From NCBI GenBank assembly GCA_963751105.1, contig CAVVTG010000002.1:2356001-2420000 (forward strand): a stretch of 64,000 nt of DNA, given 5' to 3'. The notes under the pieces are model-generated. The model had not been told where the DNA came from. It was given only the letters and a program-made list of their open reading frames with translations, and made no database searches. The position numbers were made by a program, and so were the translations under genes. Source of the DNA: JACVRW01 sp963751105. Lineage in GTDB: Bacteria > Actinomycetota > Thermoleophilia > Solirubrobacterales > Thermoleophilaceae. Positions 35,214 to 43,357 of the stretch are shown piece by piece. Numbering within the stretch: the first letter of the stretch is position 1; every line of letters begins with the position of its first letter.

Positions 35214-35861
35214 ATGAGTCGAGCCAGCGAAAAGCCGGGTGCCGTCCGCACGGGAAGAAGGCCGGGGCCGAACTCGACCCGCGACGACATCCTGCGCGCC
35301 GCCCGCCGGTCGTTCGCAGAGAGTGGCTACGACCGCGCGACGTTCCGCAACATCGCCACCGATGCAGGGGTCGACCCCGCGTTGGTGGTTCAGTTCTTCG
35401 GGTCGAAGAAGGACCTGTTCGCGGCCGCCACCGCGTCGCCGGTCACGCTGGCCGAGCTCGCAACGGAGCCCGCCGAGGAATCGGGCGCCGGGCCCGGTCT
35501 TCGCCTGGCGAAGTTGTTGATGAGGTGGCTGGACCACGAGGACGCCCGGCAGGCCCTGCTGGGCCGAATCCGATCGGCGTCGAGCGAACCGGCGGCAGCC
35601 GACGTGGTGCGCGAGATGATCGGCGCTCAGCTGACCGATTTCGCCCGGCTGATGGACGGCGATCGACCCGATGTCCGGGCCAGCCTCTTGGCGACGCAGT
35701 TCCTCGGTGTGGTGTTCGCGCGTTACATCGTGCGCGTCGAGCCACTGGCCTCCATCGACGGAGACGAGCTGGCGGACTGGCTCGGTCCGACCTTCGACCT
35801 GTATCTCACCGGGCCGCGGGGCGGCGCCATCCGGCCGGCGGCGGGAGAGGAGCCTGCCTAG
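35214..35861 (+). CDS. TetR-family transcriptional regulator
   Basis: A 215-residue repressor. The HTH is TRDDILRAARRSFAESGYDRATFRNIATDAGVDPALVVQFFGSKKDLF (residues about 22-70), with FGSKKDLF ending the DNA-binding domain. The ligand domain is family-variable. ATG 35214 (MSRASEKPG) is preferred, since ATG 35187 lies inside an inverted repeat. It probably controls the divergent DUF6653-CPBP pair; the last four bases overlap the convergent acyl-CoA dehydrogenase. Confidence 0.88.
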   Translation: MSRASEKPGAVRTGRRPGPNSTRDDILRAARRSFAESGYDRATFRNIATDAGVDPALVVQFFGSKKDLFAAATASPVTLAELATEPAEESGAGPGLRLAKLLMRWLDHEDARQALLGRIRSASSEPAAADVVREMIGAQLTDFARLMDGDRPDVRASLLATQFLGVVFARYIVRVEPLASIDGDELADWLGPTFDLYLTGPRGGAIRPAAGEEPA

Positions 35862-37168
35862 CGGATCTGCATCCCCGAGATGGCCCGGGCGATCACCAGC
35901 CGCTGGATCTCCGATGTGCCCTCGAAGATCGTGTAGATCTTGGCGTCGCGGTGCATGCGCTCCACCGGGTACTCCCGCGTGTAGCCGTTGCCGCCCAGTA
36001 TCTGGATCGCGCGCTCGGTGGCCCACACCGCCACCTCGCCCGCCTTGAGCTTCGACATCGAGCCCTCGGCCGAGTCGAAGGGCACGCCGGCCTTGCCCAT
36101 CCACGACGCTCGCCAGACCAGCATCCGGGCGCAGTCGATCTCCATCTTCATGTCGGCAAGGGCGAACGCGATCGCCTGGTTCTCGATGATCGCCCGGCCG
36201 AACTGGGAACGCTCCTTGGCGTACCCGAGGGCGAACTCGTAGGCCGCGCGCGCGATGCCCAGCGCCTGGGCCCCCACCGTCGGGCGGGTGACCTCGAAGG
36301 TCTGCATCGCGGCCTGGGTCTTGCTCCGCGTGCCCTCGCGGGCGCGGGCCAACCGCTGGTCGAGCTTCTCCTTGCCGCCCAGCAGGCAGCTGCCGGGAAC
36401 GCGGCAGTCGTCGAGGAAGACGTCGGCGGTGTGCGAGGCACGCAGGCCATGCTTCTTGACCTTGGTGCCCATCTCGAGGCCCTTGGTGCCAGGCGGGATC
36501 ACGAAGCCGGCCTGGCCGCGCGCCTTCAGCTCGGGCTCTACCGACGCCACCACCACGTGAACGTTGGCGATGCCGCCGTTGGTGGCCCAGGCCTTCTGGC
36601 CGTTGAGCACCCATTCGTCCTTGGCCTCGTCGTAACGGGCCCGCGTGCGCAGCGACGAGACGTCCGAGCCGGCGTCGGGCTCGGAGACACAGAACGAGCC
36701 CACCTGCGGCTCGTCCTCGGTGCCGAAGCACTGCGGCACCCACTCGCCCAGCTGCTCGGGCGTGCCCGCGCTGAAGATCCCGGCGACGGCCAGCGAGGTG
36801 CCCATGATCGACATGCCGATCCCGGCGTCGCCCCAGAACAGCTCCTCGTTGACGATCGGCAGCGTCAGCCCGGTGGGATCGGCCCAGAACTGGGCGAGCC
36901 CCTCGAAGCCGTACAGCCCGATCTTGGCCGCCTCCTGGATCACCGGCCAGGGGGTCTCCTCGCGCTCGTCCCACTCCGCCGCGGCGGGTCGCACCACGTT
37001 CTCGGAGAAGCCGTGAACCCACTCGCGAATGTCTCGCTGGTCCTGGTTCAGGGCCATCGAGAAGGAGCTCTCCGCCACCTCCGGTGGCGCCATCGCGGCC
37101 TCGGCGGCCGCCGTGGCCTGCTCGGTGGTCACGGCCTGATCATCTGCAGCCTGGGTGCCGGGGTCCAT
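35858..37168 (-). CDS. Acyl-CoA dehydrogenase
   Basis: A 436-residue FAD enzyme that introduces the alpha,beta double bond in acyl-CoA substrates. FAD/substrate motifs FCVSEPDAGSDVSSLRTRA and KAWATNGGIANVHVVVAS are present; the catalytic Glu is probably the one in IYTIFEGTSEIQRLVIAR. It has an unusual Ala/Glu-rich N-terminal extension of about 35 residues before SMALNQDQRDIREWV. It is closely similar along its length to the paralogue at 42000-43274 (for example MSKLKAGE/D and FxVTRPTVGAQALGIA). Divergent from the AraC gene. Confidence 0.92.
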   Translation of the reverse strand: MDPGTQAADDQAVTTEQATAAAEAAMAPPEVAESSFSMALNQDQRDIREWVHGFSENVVRPAAAEWDEREETPWPVIQEAAKIGLYGFEGLAQFWADPTGLTLPIVNEELFWGDAGIGMSIMGTSLAVAGIFSAGTPEQLGEWVPQCFGTEDEPQVGSFCVSEPDAGSDVSSLRTRARYDEAKDEWVLNGQKAWATNGGIANVHVVVASVEPELKARGQAGFVIPPGTKGLEMGTKVKKHGLRASHTADVFLDDCRVPGSCLLGGKEKLDQRLARAREGTRSKTQAAMQTFEVTRPTVGAQALGIARAAYEFALGYAKERSQFGRAIIENQAIAFALADMKMEIDCARMLVWRASWMGKAGVPFDSAEGSMSKLKAGEVAVWATERAIQILGGNGYTREYPVERMHRDAKIYTIFEGTSEIQRLVIARAISGMQIR

Positions 37169-37217
37169 TCCGTCTCATCTCCGGGTCGGTTGCTCGGGAG
37201 CTTGTCATGCTTGCCCC

Positions 37218-37946
37218 GTGGCGGGCTATCGCGAACATCCCCCCGCACCGAGGTCGGAGGCGGTGGTGGCCTGCACCTGGGAGCGGTCGGGACCGGCCAA
37301 CGGCCCGGTCGAGGCCCGGGTGCTCCCGGACGCATGCGCCGATCTCGTCTGGACGTCGAGCGACGGCCTCATCGTCGCTGGACCCGACACCGGGCCGGTC
37401 CTCCACCGGCTGACCGGGGAGTTCCGGGCCGTCGGCCTGCGGATGCGGCCCGGCACCGCCGGCGCCGTGCTGGGACTGCCGCTGAACGAGCTGAGGGACC
37501 TGCGAGTGCCACTCGAGGCGGTATGGGGCCGAGAGGCCGAACGGCTGGCCGACGCTCTCGAGGCCGCCCCGGGCCCCGACCAGCGTCGCGCCCTGCTGGA
37601 GCGTGCCGTCGCCCCGATGGTGGCGTCGGCTCAGCCCGATCCCCTGGTGTCCCAGGCCGTACCCCTTCTCGGACGTCACGGCAGCCGGGTGGCGGACGTC
37701 TGCCGGGCACTCGCCGTGAGCGAACGCCAGCTGCGCCGGCGTTTCGACCGGGCGATCGGCTACGGGCCGAAGACGCTTCACCGCGTACTGCGCTTTCGCG
37801 GTTTTCTCGAGCACGTCCGCGAAGGAACGCCCGGCAGCGACGGCCTGGCCGCACTCGCCGCCGGCCTCGGCTATGCCGACCAGCCGCACCTGACCCGCGA
37901 GTGCCGCGCTCTCGCCGGCCTCACCCCCGCCGAGCTCACCCCCTGA
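37218..37946 (+). CDS. AraC-type transcriptional regulator with DUF6597-like N-terminus
   Basis: A 242-residue regulator. The N-terminal part (YREHPPAPRSEAVVACTWERSG, VLPDACADLVWTSSDGLIVAGPDTGPV) follows the DUF6597 ligand-domain pattern. The C-terminal double HTH is at about 160-235 (SRVADVCRALAVSERQLRRRFDRAIGYGPKTLHRVLRFRGFL). The GTG start at 37218 gives MAGYREHPP, as usual in this group; a longer frame at 37155 runs into the divergent acyl-CoA dehydrogenase promoter. Target unknown; the divergent dehydrogenase is a candidate. Confidence 0.85.
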   Translation: MAGYREHPPAPRSEAVVACTWERSGPANGPVEARVLPDACADLVWTSSDGLIVAGPDTGPVLHRLTGEFRAVGLRMRPGTAGAVLGLPLNELRDLRVPLEAVWGREAERLADALEAAPGPDQRRALLERAVAPMVASAQPDPLVSQAVPLLGRHGSRVADVCRALAVSERQLRRRFDRAIGYGPKTLHRVLRFRGFLEHVREGTPGSDGLAALAAGLGYADQPHLTRECRALAGLTPAELTP

Positions 37947-37982
37947 GAGGACCTCTCGCGCCCGGGTCGCCGTAGACACGGC

Positions 37983-38996
37983 ATGACCCGACGCGCCCGC
38001 ATCGCAACACTGCTCACGCCGTTCGCCCTGGCCCTCTCCGCCCTGGCCGTGGCTCCCCCGGCGGCCGGGGCGGATGGCCTGCCCGTCCTCGGGGTGGACG
38101 CCAACCCGGTCCAGGCCCTCGGCCAGGACGTGGCCTACGTGACGCGGCGGGCCGGAGCCGGCACGAGGCTCGCGGCCATCGATCCCTACACCGAGCGTCC
38201 GCGGCGCCGGGTGATTCTGCCGGGACGACTCTCGGTCCCAGCCGTGGCCTACGACGCCACGCCCAGCGGCCTGACCGCGGACGGGAGCACTCTGGTCCTG
38301 ATTCAGCCGCGACGGGGCTTCCCGCGGGCGAGCACCCGTTTTGCCCTCGTGGACACCGCCACGCTGCGCATCAGGCGGCGGCTGATCCTCCGGGGCGACT
38401 TCAGCTTCGACGCCCTCTCCCCCGACGGCCGTCTCCTGTACCTGATCCATTACCTCTCGCCACGGAACCCGTCGCGCTACGAGGTGCGCGCCTATGACCT
38501 GCGTCGCAATCGCCTGCTCGAGCGGGTCATCGTGGACCCACGGGAGCCCGGAGAGCGCATGAGCGGCCTGCCCGTGACCCGCGCCACCGGCGACGGAGGA
38601 CGCTGGGAGTACACGCTCTACCAGGGCCGCGAGTATGCGTTCATCCACGCGCTCGACACCAAGAAGGCGGAGGCGTTCTGTATCGACCTCGACGGCTTGG
38701 CCGCGCCCCGAGGGGGTCTCTGGGGAGTGAAGCTAGACCTCGACGGGGGGACGCTCGCGGTCAGCGCCGGCCGGCGCCGGCTGGCTACGGTCGACACCGA
38801 CACCCTGCGGCCGAAGATCGTGCCGTCCCGGCCCGCCGCGGCGGTGGCGCGAGATGCGGAGCCAGACCGTCCAGCGGGCCAGGGCGTGCCGTGGCTCTGG
38901 ATCGCCCTGCCGACGCTGGCGATGACCGTGGCGCTGGCGCTCCTGTCGCGTCAGGCCGCCAGGCGCAGCTCGCCGCCGGCGACCGCCGGCGAATGA
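37983..38996 (+). CDS. Exported propeller-like protein with C-terminal membrane anchor
   Basis: A 337-residue protein of unknown function. Residues 1-30 are a signal peptide (LLTPFALALSALAVAPPAAGA). The middle consists of repeated strands such as VAYVTRRAGAGTRLAAIDPYT, RFALVDTATLRIRRRLIL and LAVSAGRRRLATVDTDTLRP, suggestive of a WD40/YVTN-type propeller. A final hydrophobic helix (VPWLWIALPTLAMTVALALL) anchors it to the membrane with a short basic tail inside. The 3' end overlaps the convergent SRPBCC gene by 46 bp. Confidence 0.72.
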   Translation: MTRRARIATLLTPFALALSALAVAPPAAGADGLPVLGVDANPVQALGQDVAYVTRRAGAGTRLAAIDPYTERPRRRVILPGRLSVPAVAYDATPSGLTADGSTLVLIQPRRGFPRASTRFALVDTATLRIRRRLILRGDFSFDALSPDGRLLYLIHYLSPRNPSRYEVRAYDLRRNRLLERVIVDPREPGERMSGLPVTRATGDGGRWEYTLYQGREYAFIHALDTKKAEAFCIDLDGLAAPRGGLWGVKLDLDGGTLAVSAGRRRLATVDTDTLRPKIVPSRPAAAVARDAEPDRPAGQGVPWLWIALPTLAMTVALALLSRQAARRSSPPATAGE

Positions 38997-39445
38997 TCCT
39001 CCGCTGCCCGGGCTATGCGGCGGGTGGCGCTGTCGAGCGCCCCGGCCGAGAGCAGCGTCGCCGCGGCGTTGCTCACCAGGCGGCCGGTGAGCCCACCGCC
39101 GCCGCGGATGCTGACGGACGCGCTCAGCTGAGCCCCGCTGCCCTCGGAGGCCAGCGCGTAGCGCACCTCGAGGGCGAACGGGCCCTCGGCCGAGAGCTCG
39201 AGTCCGTCCTCACCGGCGGCGTGCACCTCCACGTCGAACCCGACCGCCACTCCGGCCACCCGGCCGGTCACCCGGACGCGCGTGCCCGCGCACAGCCGCC
39301 CACGGCACGGGCTGCGGCGGCTGTCGAGGTCATCGAGGTCGAAGTCGACCGGAGACCAGCGGCGTATCGCGTGCGGATCCGTGAGCACCTCGAGCACCTG
39401 CTCGGGCGTCGCGTCCGCTGAGGCTGTAGCGGTCCAGGCGGTCAC
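38951..39445 (-). CDS. SRPBCC/polyketide-cyclase-like protein
   Basis: A 164-residue Bet v1-like protein: ATASADATPEQVLEVLTDPHAIRRWSPVDFDLDDLD is the opening strand-helix of the fold, and the C-terminal helix follows GGLTGRLVSNAAATLLSAGALDSATRRIARAA. The ligand is unknown. The start is uncertain: GTG 39445 (MTAWTATASAD) fits the fold, while the upstream candidate at 39496 adds 17 residues. It lies just after the psp pair on the same strand, separated by about 66 bp. Confidence 0.7.
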   Translation of the reverse strand: MTAWTATASADATPEQVLEVLTDPHAIRRWSPVDFDLDDLDSRRSPCRGRLCAGTRVRVTGRVAGVAVGFDVEVHAAGEDGLELSAEGPFALEVRYALASEGSGAQLSASVSIRGGGGLTGRLVSNAAATLLSAGALDSATRRIARAAEDHSPAVAGGELRLAA

Positions 39446-39511
39446 GGCCGAGACCTTGCCAGTGCGCGCCGCCCCAGTCTGAGCGATGGCGCACACTGCC
39501 GCCTGCGGCCG

Positions 39512-39790
39512 TCAGTCCGGGATCAGGCCTTCGCCGGTGAACTCACCCTGAGCCTCGCTGAAGGTGATGTCGCGCGGCGGAAGGATCACGTCGGACTCGA
39601 CGAGCTCGTCGTCGGAGAGCGCGTTGCCGTCCGAGGCCACGATCTCGAGCATCTGCGACCAGAGCTCGTGGAAGCCGGTCTCGTCGCCCTGCTCGACGGC
39701 GGCCACGGCCCGGTTGTCGAGCTCGTTCAGGCGGTCGGCATCCTCGTCGGGCAGCTTGAACTGCCCCTCCCCCGACACCCTTACGATCAC
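39512..39790 (-). CDS. pspAA: PspA-associated protein PspAA
   Basis: A 92-residue protein beginning MIVRVSGEGQFKLPDEDADRLNELDNRAV, the signature of PspAA, with the acidic helix ETGFHELWSQMLEIVASDG and the ending SDVILPPRDITFSEAQGEF. In Actinobacteria PspAA accompanies PspA and is part of a membrane-stress module; its activity is not settled. The GTG start at 39790 overlaps the pspA stop by 4 bp, so expression is coupled. Confidence 0.88.
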   Translation of the reverse strand: MIVRVSGEGQFKLPDEDADRLNELDNRAVAAVEQGDETGFHELWSQMLEIVASDGNALSDDELVESDVILPPRDITFSEAQGEFTGEGLIPD

Positions 39791-40542
39791 GCGTTCTCCT
39801 TGCCCTGCTCGAGCTCGGGGGACTTCTCGCCGCCCGAGCCCAGCTCGGCCTTCATCTTGGCCAGCTCGTCGTCCACCTGGGCGCCGCTCGTGAGCTGCTG
39901 GAGCTCCTTCTCGATGTCGTCCTGGCCGGAGCCGAGCTGCGTGATGTCGTCGAAGGTGCCGGCCGCCTCGAGCTCCTCCACCGCACCGGCGCGGGCCCGC
40001 ATGGTCTCGGTCTTCTCCTCGGCCCGCTGCATGGCAAGCCCGAGATCGGCCATCTCCTCGCCCACCCCGGACGCGGCCTCGGAGATCTTGACCTGGGCCT
40101 CCGCGGCGGAGTACTGGGCCTTGATGACCTCCTTCTTGGTGCGGAAGGCCTCGATCTTGGTGCGCAGCTTCTGCTCGTTCTCGGTGAGCTTCTCCTGCTG
40201 GCCCTCGAGCTCGGTGATCTGGGTGTCGAGTGACTGCAACTCGGTCTGGGCGAGCGTCTTGCGCTCGAGCGCCATCCGGGCGAGGTCCTCGCGGTTCTGT
40301 GACAACGCCTGGCGAGCCTGGGTGTCGAGCTTGACCACCTGCTGCTCGAGCTTCGAGGACTGCATCTGCAGCCGCTTCTTGGCGGTGACGACGTCGGCGA
40401 TGCCCTTCTTGACGTTCTGGAGCATCTCGACCTGCTTCTGGTACCCGTAATCGAGGGTCTCTCCGGGATCCTCGGTCCGATCGAGCATCCTCGAGATCTT
40501 CGACTTGATTACGGTGGACATCCGGCCGCCGAGACCTGGCAC
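39787..40542 (-). CDS. pspA: Phage shock protein A (PspA/Vipp1/IM30 family)
   Basis: A 251-residue coiled-coil protein that coats damaged membrane and buffers proton leakage. Nearly the whole length is heptad-rich helix (SKISRMLDRTEDPGETLDYGYQKQVEMLQNVKKGIADVV onwards). GTG 40542 was chosen as start because AAGGAG lies 6 nt upstream (40549-40554); ATG 40521 is the alternative and would give 244 residues. It is the first gene of pspA-pspAA and is divergent from a thioesterase. Confidence 0.92.
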   Translation of the reverse strand: MPGLGGRMSTVIKSKISRMLDRTEDPGETLDYGYQKQVEMLQNVKKGIADVVTAKKRLQMQSSKLEQQVVKLDTQARQALSQNREDLARMALERKTLAQTELQSLDTQITELEGQQEKLTENEQKLRTKIEAFRTKKEVIKAQYSAAEAQVKISEAASGVGEEMADLGLAMQRAEEKTETMRARAGAVEELEAAGTFDDITQLGSGQDDIEKELQQLTSGAQVDDELAKMKAELGSGGEKSPELEQGKENA

Positions 40543-40640
40543 TGGCGTCTCCTTCAAACTCGTGTCGCGGTGCGGCCTCGTGGTCGAGGCCCAGCGTCAA
40601 GACTAGCCAGACGGCACCCGCGTGTGATCCTTCCGTGCCC

Positions 40641-41135
40641 ATGACCGCCAAGGCGCCCTCCGACTCGAGCACCGTTCTCAGCCGCTGGATGGGGGTGGGC
40701 GACGCGAACACCTCCGGCAACGTCCACGGCGGCGTGATCCTGCACATGTGCGACGAGGTGGCGGGCATCGCCGCAGTGCGGCATTCGGGCACCCGCGTGG
40801 TCACGGCCGGGATGGACCGCATGACCTTCAGGCATCCGGTGCTCGTGGGGGCGCTGGTGACCGTGCGGGCCACGGTCAACGCGGTGTGGCGCACCTCGAT
40901 GGAGGTGGGGGTGCGCGTGGAGTCGGAGAACGTGCGCACGCGCGAGGTGACCCACACCTCCACCGCCTACCTCACGATGGTGGCCCTCGACGACGAGGAC
41001 CGGCCGGCCGAGGTTCCGGCTCTCGAGCCGACGACCGCTGACGAGCGCCGACGGGGGCACGAGGCTCAGCTGCGGCGCGACAACCGGCTGACCGAGCGGC
41101 GCCACATCGAGGAGGGCCGCGCCGAGCCGGGGTAA
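40641..41135 (+). CDS. Hotdog-fold acyl-CoA thioesterase
   Basis: A 164-residue thioesterase. The signature STVLSRWMGVGDANTSGNVHGGVILHMCDEVAGIAAVRHSG matches the acyl-CoA thioesterase (YciA/BACH-like) class, with GGVILHMCDE on the hotdog helix and Asp/Glu likely catalytic. RTSMEVGVRVESENVRTREVTHTSTAYLTMVAL covers the dimer strands. It hydrolyses acyl-CoA to free acid and CoA. GTG 40635 is an equally possible start. Consistent with the many acyl-CoA enzymes in the window. Confidence 0.88.
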   Translation: MTAKAPSDSSTVLSRWMGVGDANTSGNVHGGVILHMCDEVAGIAAVRHSGTRVVTAGMDRMTFRHPVLVGALVTVRATVNAVWRTSMEVGVRVESENVRTREVTHTSTAYLTMVALDDEDRPAEVPALEPTTADERRRGHEAQLRRDNRLTERRHIEEGRAEPG

Positions 41136-41146
41136 GCCGGCCGGCG

Positions 41147-41665
41147 CTAGACCTCCTGGCCGGGCCGAGGCTCCTGCTGCTGCTGTTCGTCGTCCCCCGG
41201 TAACTGCTGGAACTCGGCGAAGCGCTGGCCGCGGAAGCTGAAGCGCACCTTCACGATTCCCCTGCAGGGCCCGCCGGGGCCGGCGCGCAACCGGAACGAG
41301 GCCAACACCTTGCCGCCCTCGCTCTTCAGGGCGACCAGGTCGGCGCGGCAGGGCAGGCTCGCGTTGAAGGCCCGCGCGGCGGCGTCGGAGCGAAGCCGGA
41401 AGGGCTCGCCCTGGTCGACCAGCGCCCCAGGCACGAAGAACATCGCCGCGCGGGGATAGTCGCTGCGCTCGAGCGCCTGCAGCCAGTCGCGGATGACGAG
41501 ACCCTCGGGCGAGCGGACGCCCTGGCGGCGCGGCGCCTCGGGGCGCTCGGCCTGCGGAGTGGCGGGCTCGCCGCCATCCGCACCCGAGCCGGGACCCGAG
41601 TCCGAGTCACAGCCCGCGAGAGCGGCCACCAGGACCAACAGCAGGATGAGGCGCGCCGGGCGCAT
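41147..41665 (-). CDS. Small lipoprotein, NTF2-like domain possible
   Basis: A 172-residue lipoprotein: basic start, LILLLVLVAALAGC with lipobox Cys19, then a Gly/Ser/Pro-rich tether (SDSGPGSGADGG). The folded part (VIRDWLQALERSDYPRAAMFFVPGALVDQGE, LALKSEGGKVLASFRL) has the layout of a SnoaL/NTF2-like cone. The C-terminus is Gln/Glu-rich. Function unknown. A long palindrome lies 90-125 bp upstream. Confidence 0.72.
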   Translation of the reverse strand: MRPARLILLLVLVAALAGCDSDSGPGSGADGGEPATPQAERPEAPRRQGVRSPEGLVIRDWLQALERSDYPRAAMFFVPGALVDQGEPFRLRSDAAARAFNASLPCRADLVALKSEGGKVLASFRLRAGPGGPCRGIVKVRFSFRGQRFAEFQQLPGDDEQQQQEPRPGQEV

Positions 41666-41753
41666 CCACTGAGGGTACGCCCGGCACGTCCTGCGGCGAG
41701 TACCGGCGCCCCTCGGCGAACGACAGCGGCAACGGGGGCGAGCCTGGCGCTGC

Positions 41754-41788
41754 CACAGGTTTTGGGGGCTATGGGCCCAAAATCTGTG
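41754..41788. promoter_or_regulatory. Long inverted repeat in a divergent promoter region
   Basis: CACAGGTTTTGGG (41754-41766) and CCCAAAATCTGTG (41776-41788) pair over 13 bp with one G-T wobble, 9-nt loop. It lies between the divergent starts of the lipoprotein (41665) and a small membrane protein (41833), where no transcript should end, so it is more likely an operator or a mobile repeat than a terminator. Confidence 0.45.
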
Positions 41789-41832
41789 TCCGCGGACGAG
41801 AGCATCGGAGCGCCCTGGTCCTAGACTCTGTC

Positions 41833-42003
41833 GTGGTGCAGGACCTGATCGCCCATTCCGGCCATCCGCTCTACGACCATCCGGCGATGGCTGCGATCGC
41901 CATCGCCGCCATCGTCATCCCGTTGATCGTGCTCGCGGTGGTGGGCCGCATCTTCGTCCGCGCGGCCAAGCAGGACCGCGAGAACGAGACCCCGGCCTCC
42001 TAA
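41833..42003 (+). CDS. Small single-span membrane protein (56 aa)
   Basis: A short frame starting GTG 41833 and ending TAA 42001-42003 encodes 56 residues. The sequence opens MVQDLIAHSGHPLYDHPAM, then one hydrophobic helix (AAIAIAAIVIPLIVLAVVG, about residues 20-38), then a basic/acidic tail (RIFVRAAKQDRENETPAS). The codon positions are strongly GC-biased and the topology is sensible, so it is probably real. There is no recognisable family. Its stop overlaps the convergent acyl-CoA dehydrogenase end. Possible roles (complex subunit or regulatory microprotein) are guesses. Confidence 0.6.
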   Translation: MVQDLIAHSGHPLYDHPAMAAIAIAAIVIPLIVLAVVGRIFVRAAKQDRENETPAS

Positions 42004-43274
42004 GCGGCGCTGATGACGTCGCCCGTGGCGTTCCCCGGCGCCTGCTCGAGCACCGCCTGGGCCTCGATCAGCTTGCGCTGATAGTCGGCCCGCTGCATGC
42101 GCGAGACCACCAGCCGCTGCACCTGAGCCGTGCCCTCGAAGATCTGGTAGATCTTGGCGTCCCGGAACCACTTCTCCAGGGGGCAGTCCGTGGTCTGGGC
42201 GTAGGGACCCACGAGATCCATCAGCGTGGTGGTGGCCCACATGGCCGTGTCGCCCGCCTTGAGCTTCGACATCGAGCCCTGACCGGCGGTCATCGGCACG
42301 CCGTTTCGGCCCATCCACGCGGCCCGCCAGACGAGCAATCGCGAGGCCTCGATCTCCGTGGCCACGTCGGCCATGATCTGCTGGATGCGCTGCTGCTCGA
42401 GCAGCGGCACGCCGTTCTCTTCCTTGCCCTCGAAGTAGTCGAGCGTCCACTCGTAGGCCGCCTGGGCGATACCCAGCGCCGACGCGCCCACCAGCGGGCG
42501 GGTCAGCTCGAACGTGGCGAGCGCGCCCGAGGAGCGGCCGGTGGACTGTCCCGACCGCGCCCGCTCCAGCTTGGCCTGGAGCTTCTCGTAGCCGCCGAGC
42601 AGGTTCTCCATCGGCACGCGGCAGTCCTCGAGGATGAGCTCGGACGTCTGCGAGGCGCGGATGCCCAGCTTCGACTCCTTCTTGCCCATCGAAAAGCCGG
42701 GCGTGTCCTTGGGAATGACGAACGACGCCTGCCCGCGATGGCCGAGATCCTTGTCGATGGTGGCCACCACCACGGTCACGTCGGCGATGCCGCCGTTGGT
42801 GATGAACACCTTGGTCCCGTTGAGCACCCACTCGTCGCCGTCCTGAACCGCGGTGGTGCGCAACGAGCGCACGTCCGAGCCGGCCTGGGGCTCGGTCACG
42901 GCGTAGGCGCCGAGCTTGATCTCGTCGCCCTCGCCGAAGCACTCGGGCACCCAGCGGCCGATCTGCTCCGGGGTGCCCGAGCTGGCTATCCCGGCCGCGG
43001 CCAGCGAGCCGCCGGAGATGGCCAGCGCGATGCCGGCGCAGCCCCAGTGGAGCTCCTCGGCGTAGATGCAGGCGAGGATGCCGTCGGGATCGGAGCCGAC
43101 CTTGGTGATCTGGCCCATCCCGTGGAGCCCCCACTCCCGAGCCGCCTTGATCACGTCCCAGGGCACGCCCTCGGTGCGGTCGTACTCGTCGGCCACGGGC
43201 CGGATGACCTCGGCGGCGAACCTGCGACAGGTCCGCTGAAACTCGAGCTGATCGTCGTTGAGCCTGAAATCCAC
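42000..43274 (-). CDS. Acyl-CoA dehydrogenase
   Basis: A 424-residue acyl-CoA dehydrogenase. Key segments: YAVTEPQAGSDVRSLRTTA (FAD), KVFITNGGIADVTVVVAT, and YQIFEGTAQVQRLVVSRM holding the probable catalytic Glu. It is a clear paralogue of the gene at 35858-37168. The GTG start at 43274 (MDFRLNDDQLEFQRT) follows GGAGG at good spacing; an upstream candidate at 43313 would start inside the TetR-type palindrome. That palindrome (43298-43313) suggests control by acyl-CoA-responsive TetR proteins. Chain-length preference is unknown. Confidence 0.92.
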   Translation of the reverse strand: MDFRLNDDQLEFQRTCRRFAAEVIRPVADEYDRTEGVPWDVIKAAREWGLHGMGQITKVGSDPDGILACIYAEELHWGCAGIALAISGGSLAAAGIASSGTPEQIGRWVPECFGEGDEIKLGAYAVTEPQAGSDVRSLRTTAVQDGDEWVLNGTKVFITNGGIADVTVVVATIDKDLGHRGQASFVIPKDTPGFSMGKKESKLGIRASQTSELILEDCRVPMENLLGGYEKLQAKLERARSGQSTGRSSGALATFELTRPLVGASALGIAQAAYEWTLDYFEGKEENGVPLLEQQRIQQIMADVATEIEASRLLVWRAAWMGRNGVPMTAGQGSMSKLKAGDTAMWATTTLMDLVGPYAQTTDCPLEKWFRDAKIYQIFEGTAQVQRLVVSRMQRADYQRKLIEAQAVLEQAPGNATGDVISAA

Positions 43275-43297
43275 GTTCCGGTGCCTCCACGGCCGCG

Positions 43298-43313
43298 TTG
43301 ACTGACCAGTCAA
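43298..43313. promoter_or_regulatory. TetR-type operator, copy 1 (TTGACTGACCAGTCAA)
   Basis: A 16-bp palindrome with arms TTGACT and AGTCAA around GACC. It lies 24 bp before the acyl-CoA dehydrogenase start (minus strand) and 45 bp before the lipoprotein start (plus strand). The identical 16-mer is found at 54904-54919 between thiolase and 3-hydroxyacyl-CoA dehydrogenase. A second short palindrome GTACATGTAC follows at 43316-43325. Confidence 0.75.
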
Positions 43314-43357
43314 TCGTACATGTACAACAAGGTTTCGGGGCGTTTCTCGCCTCTCCC

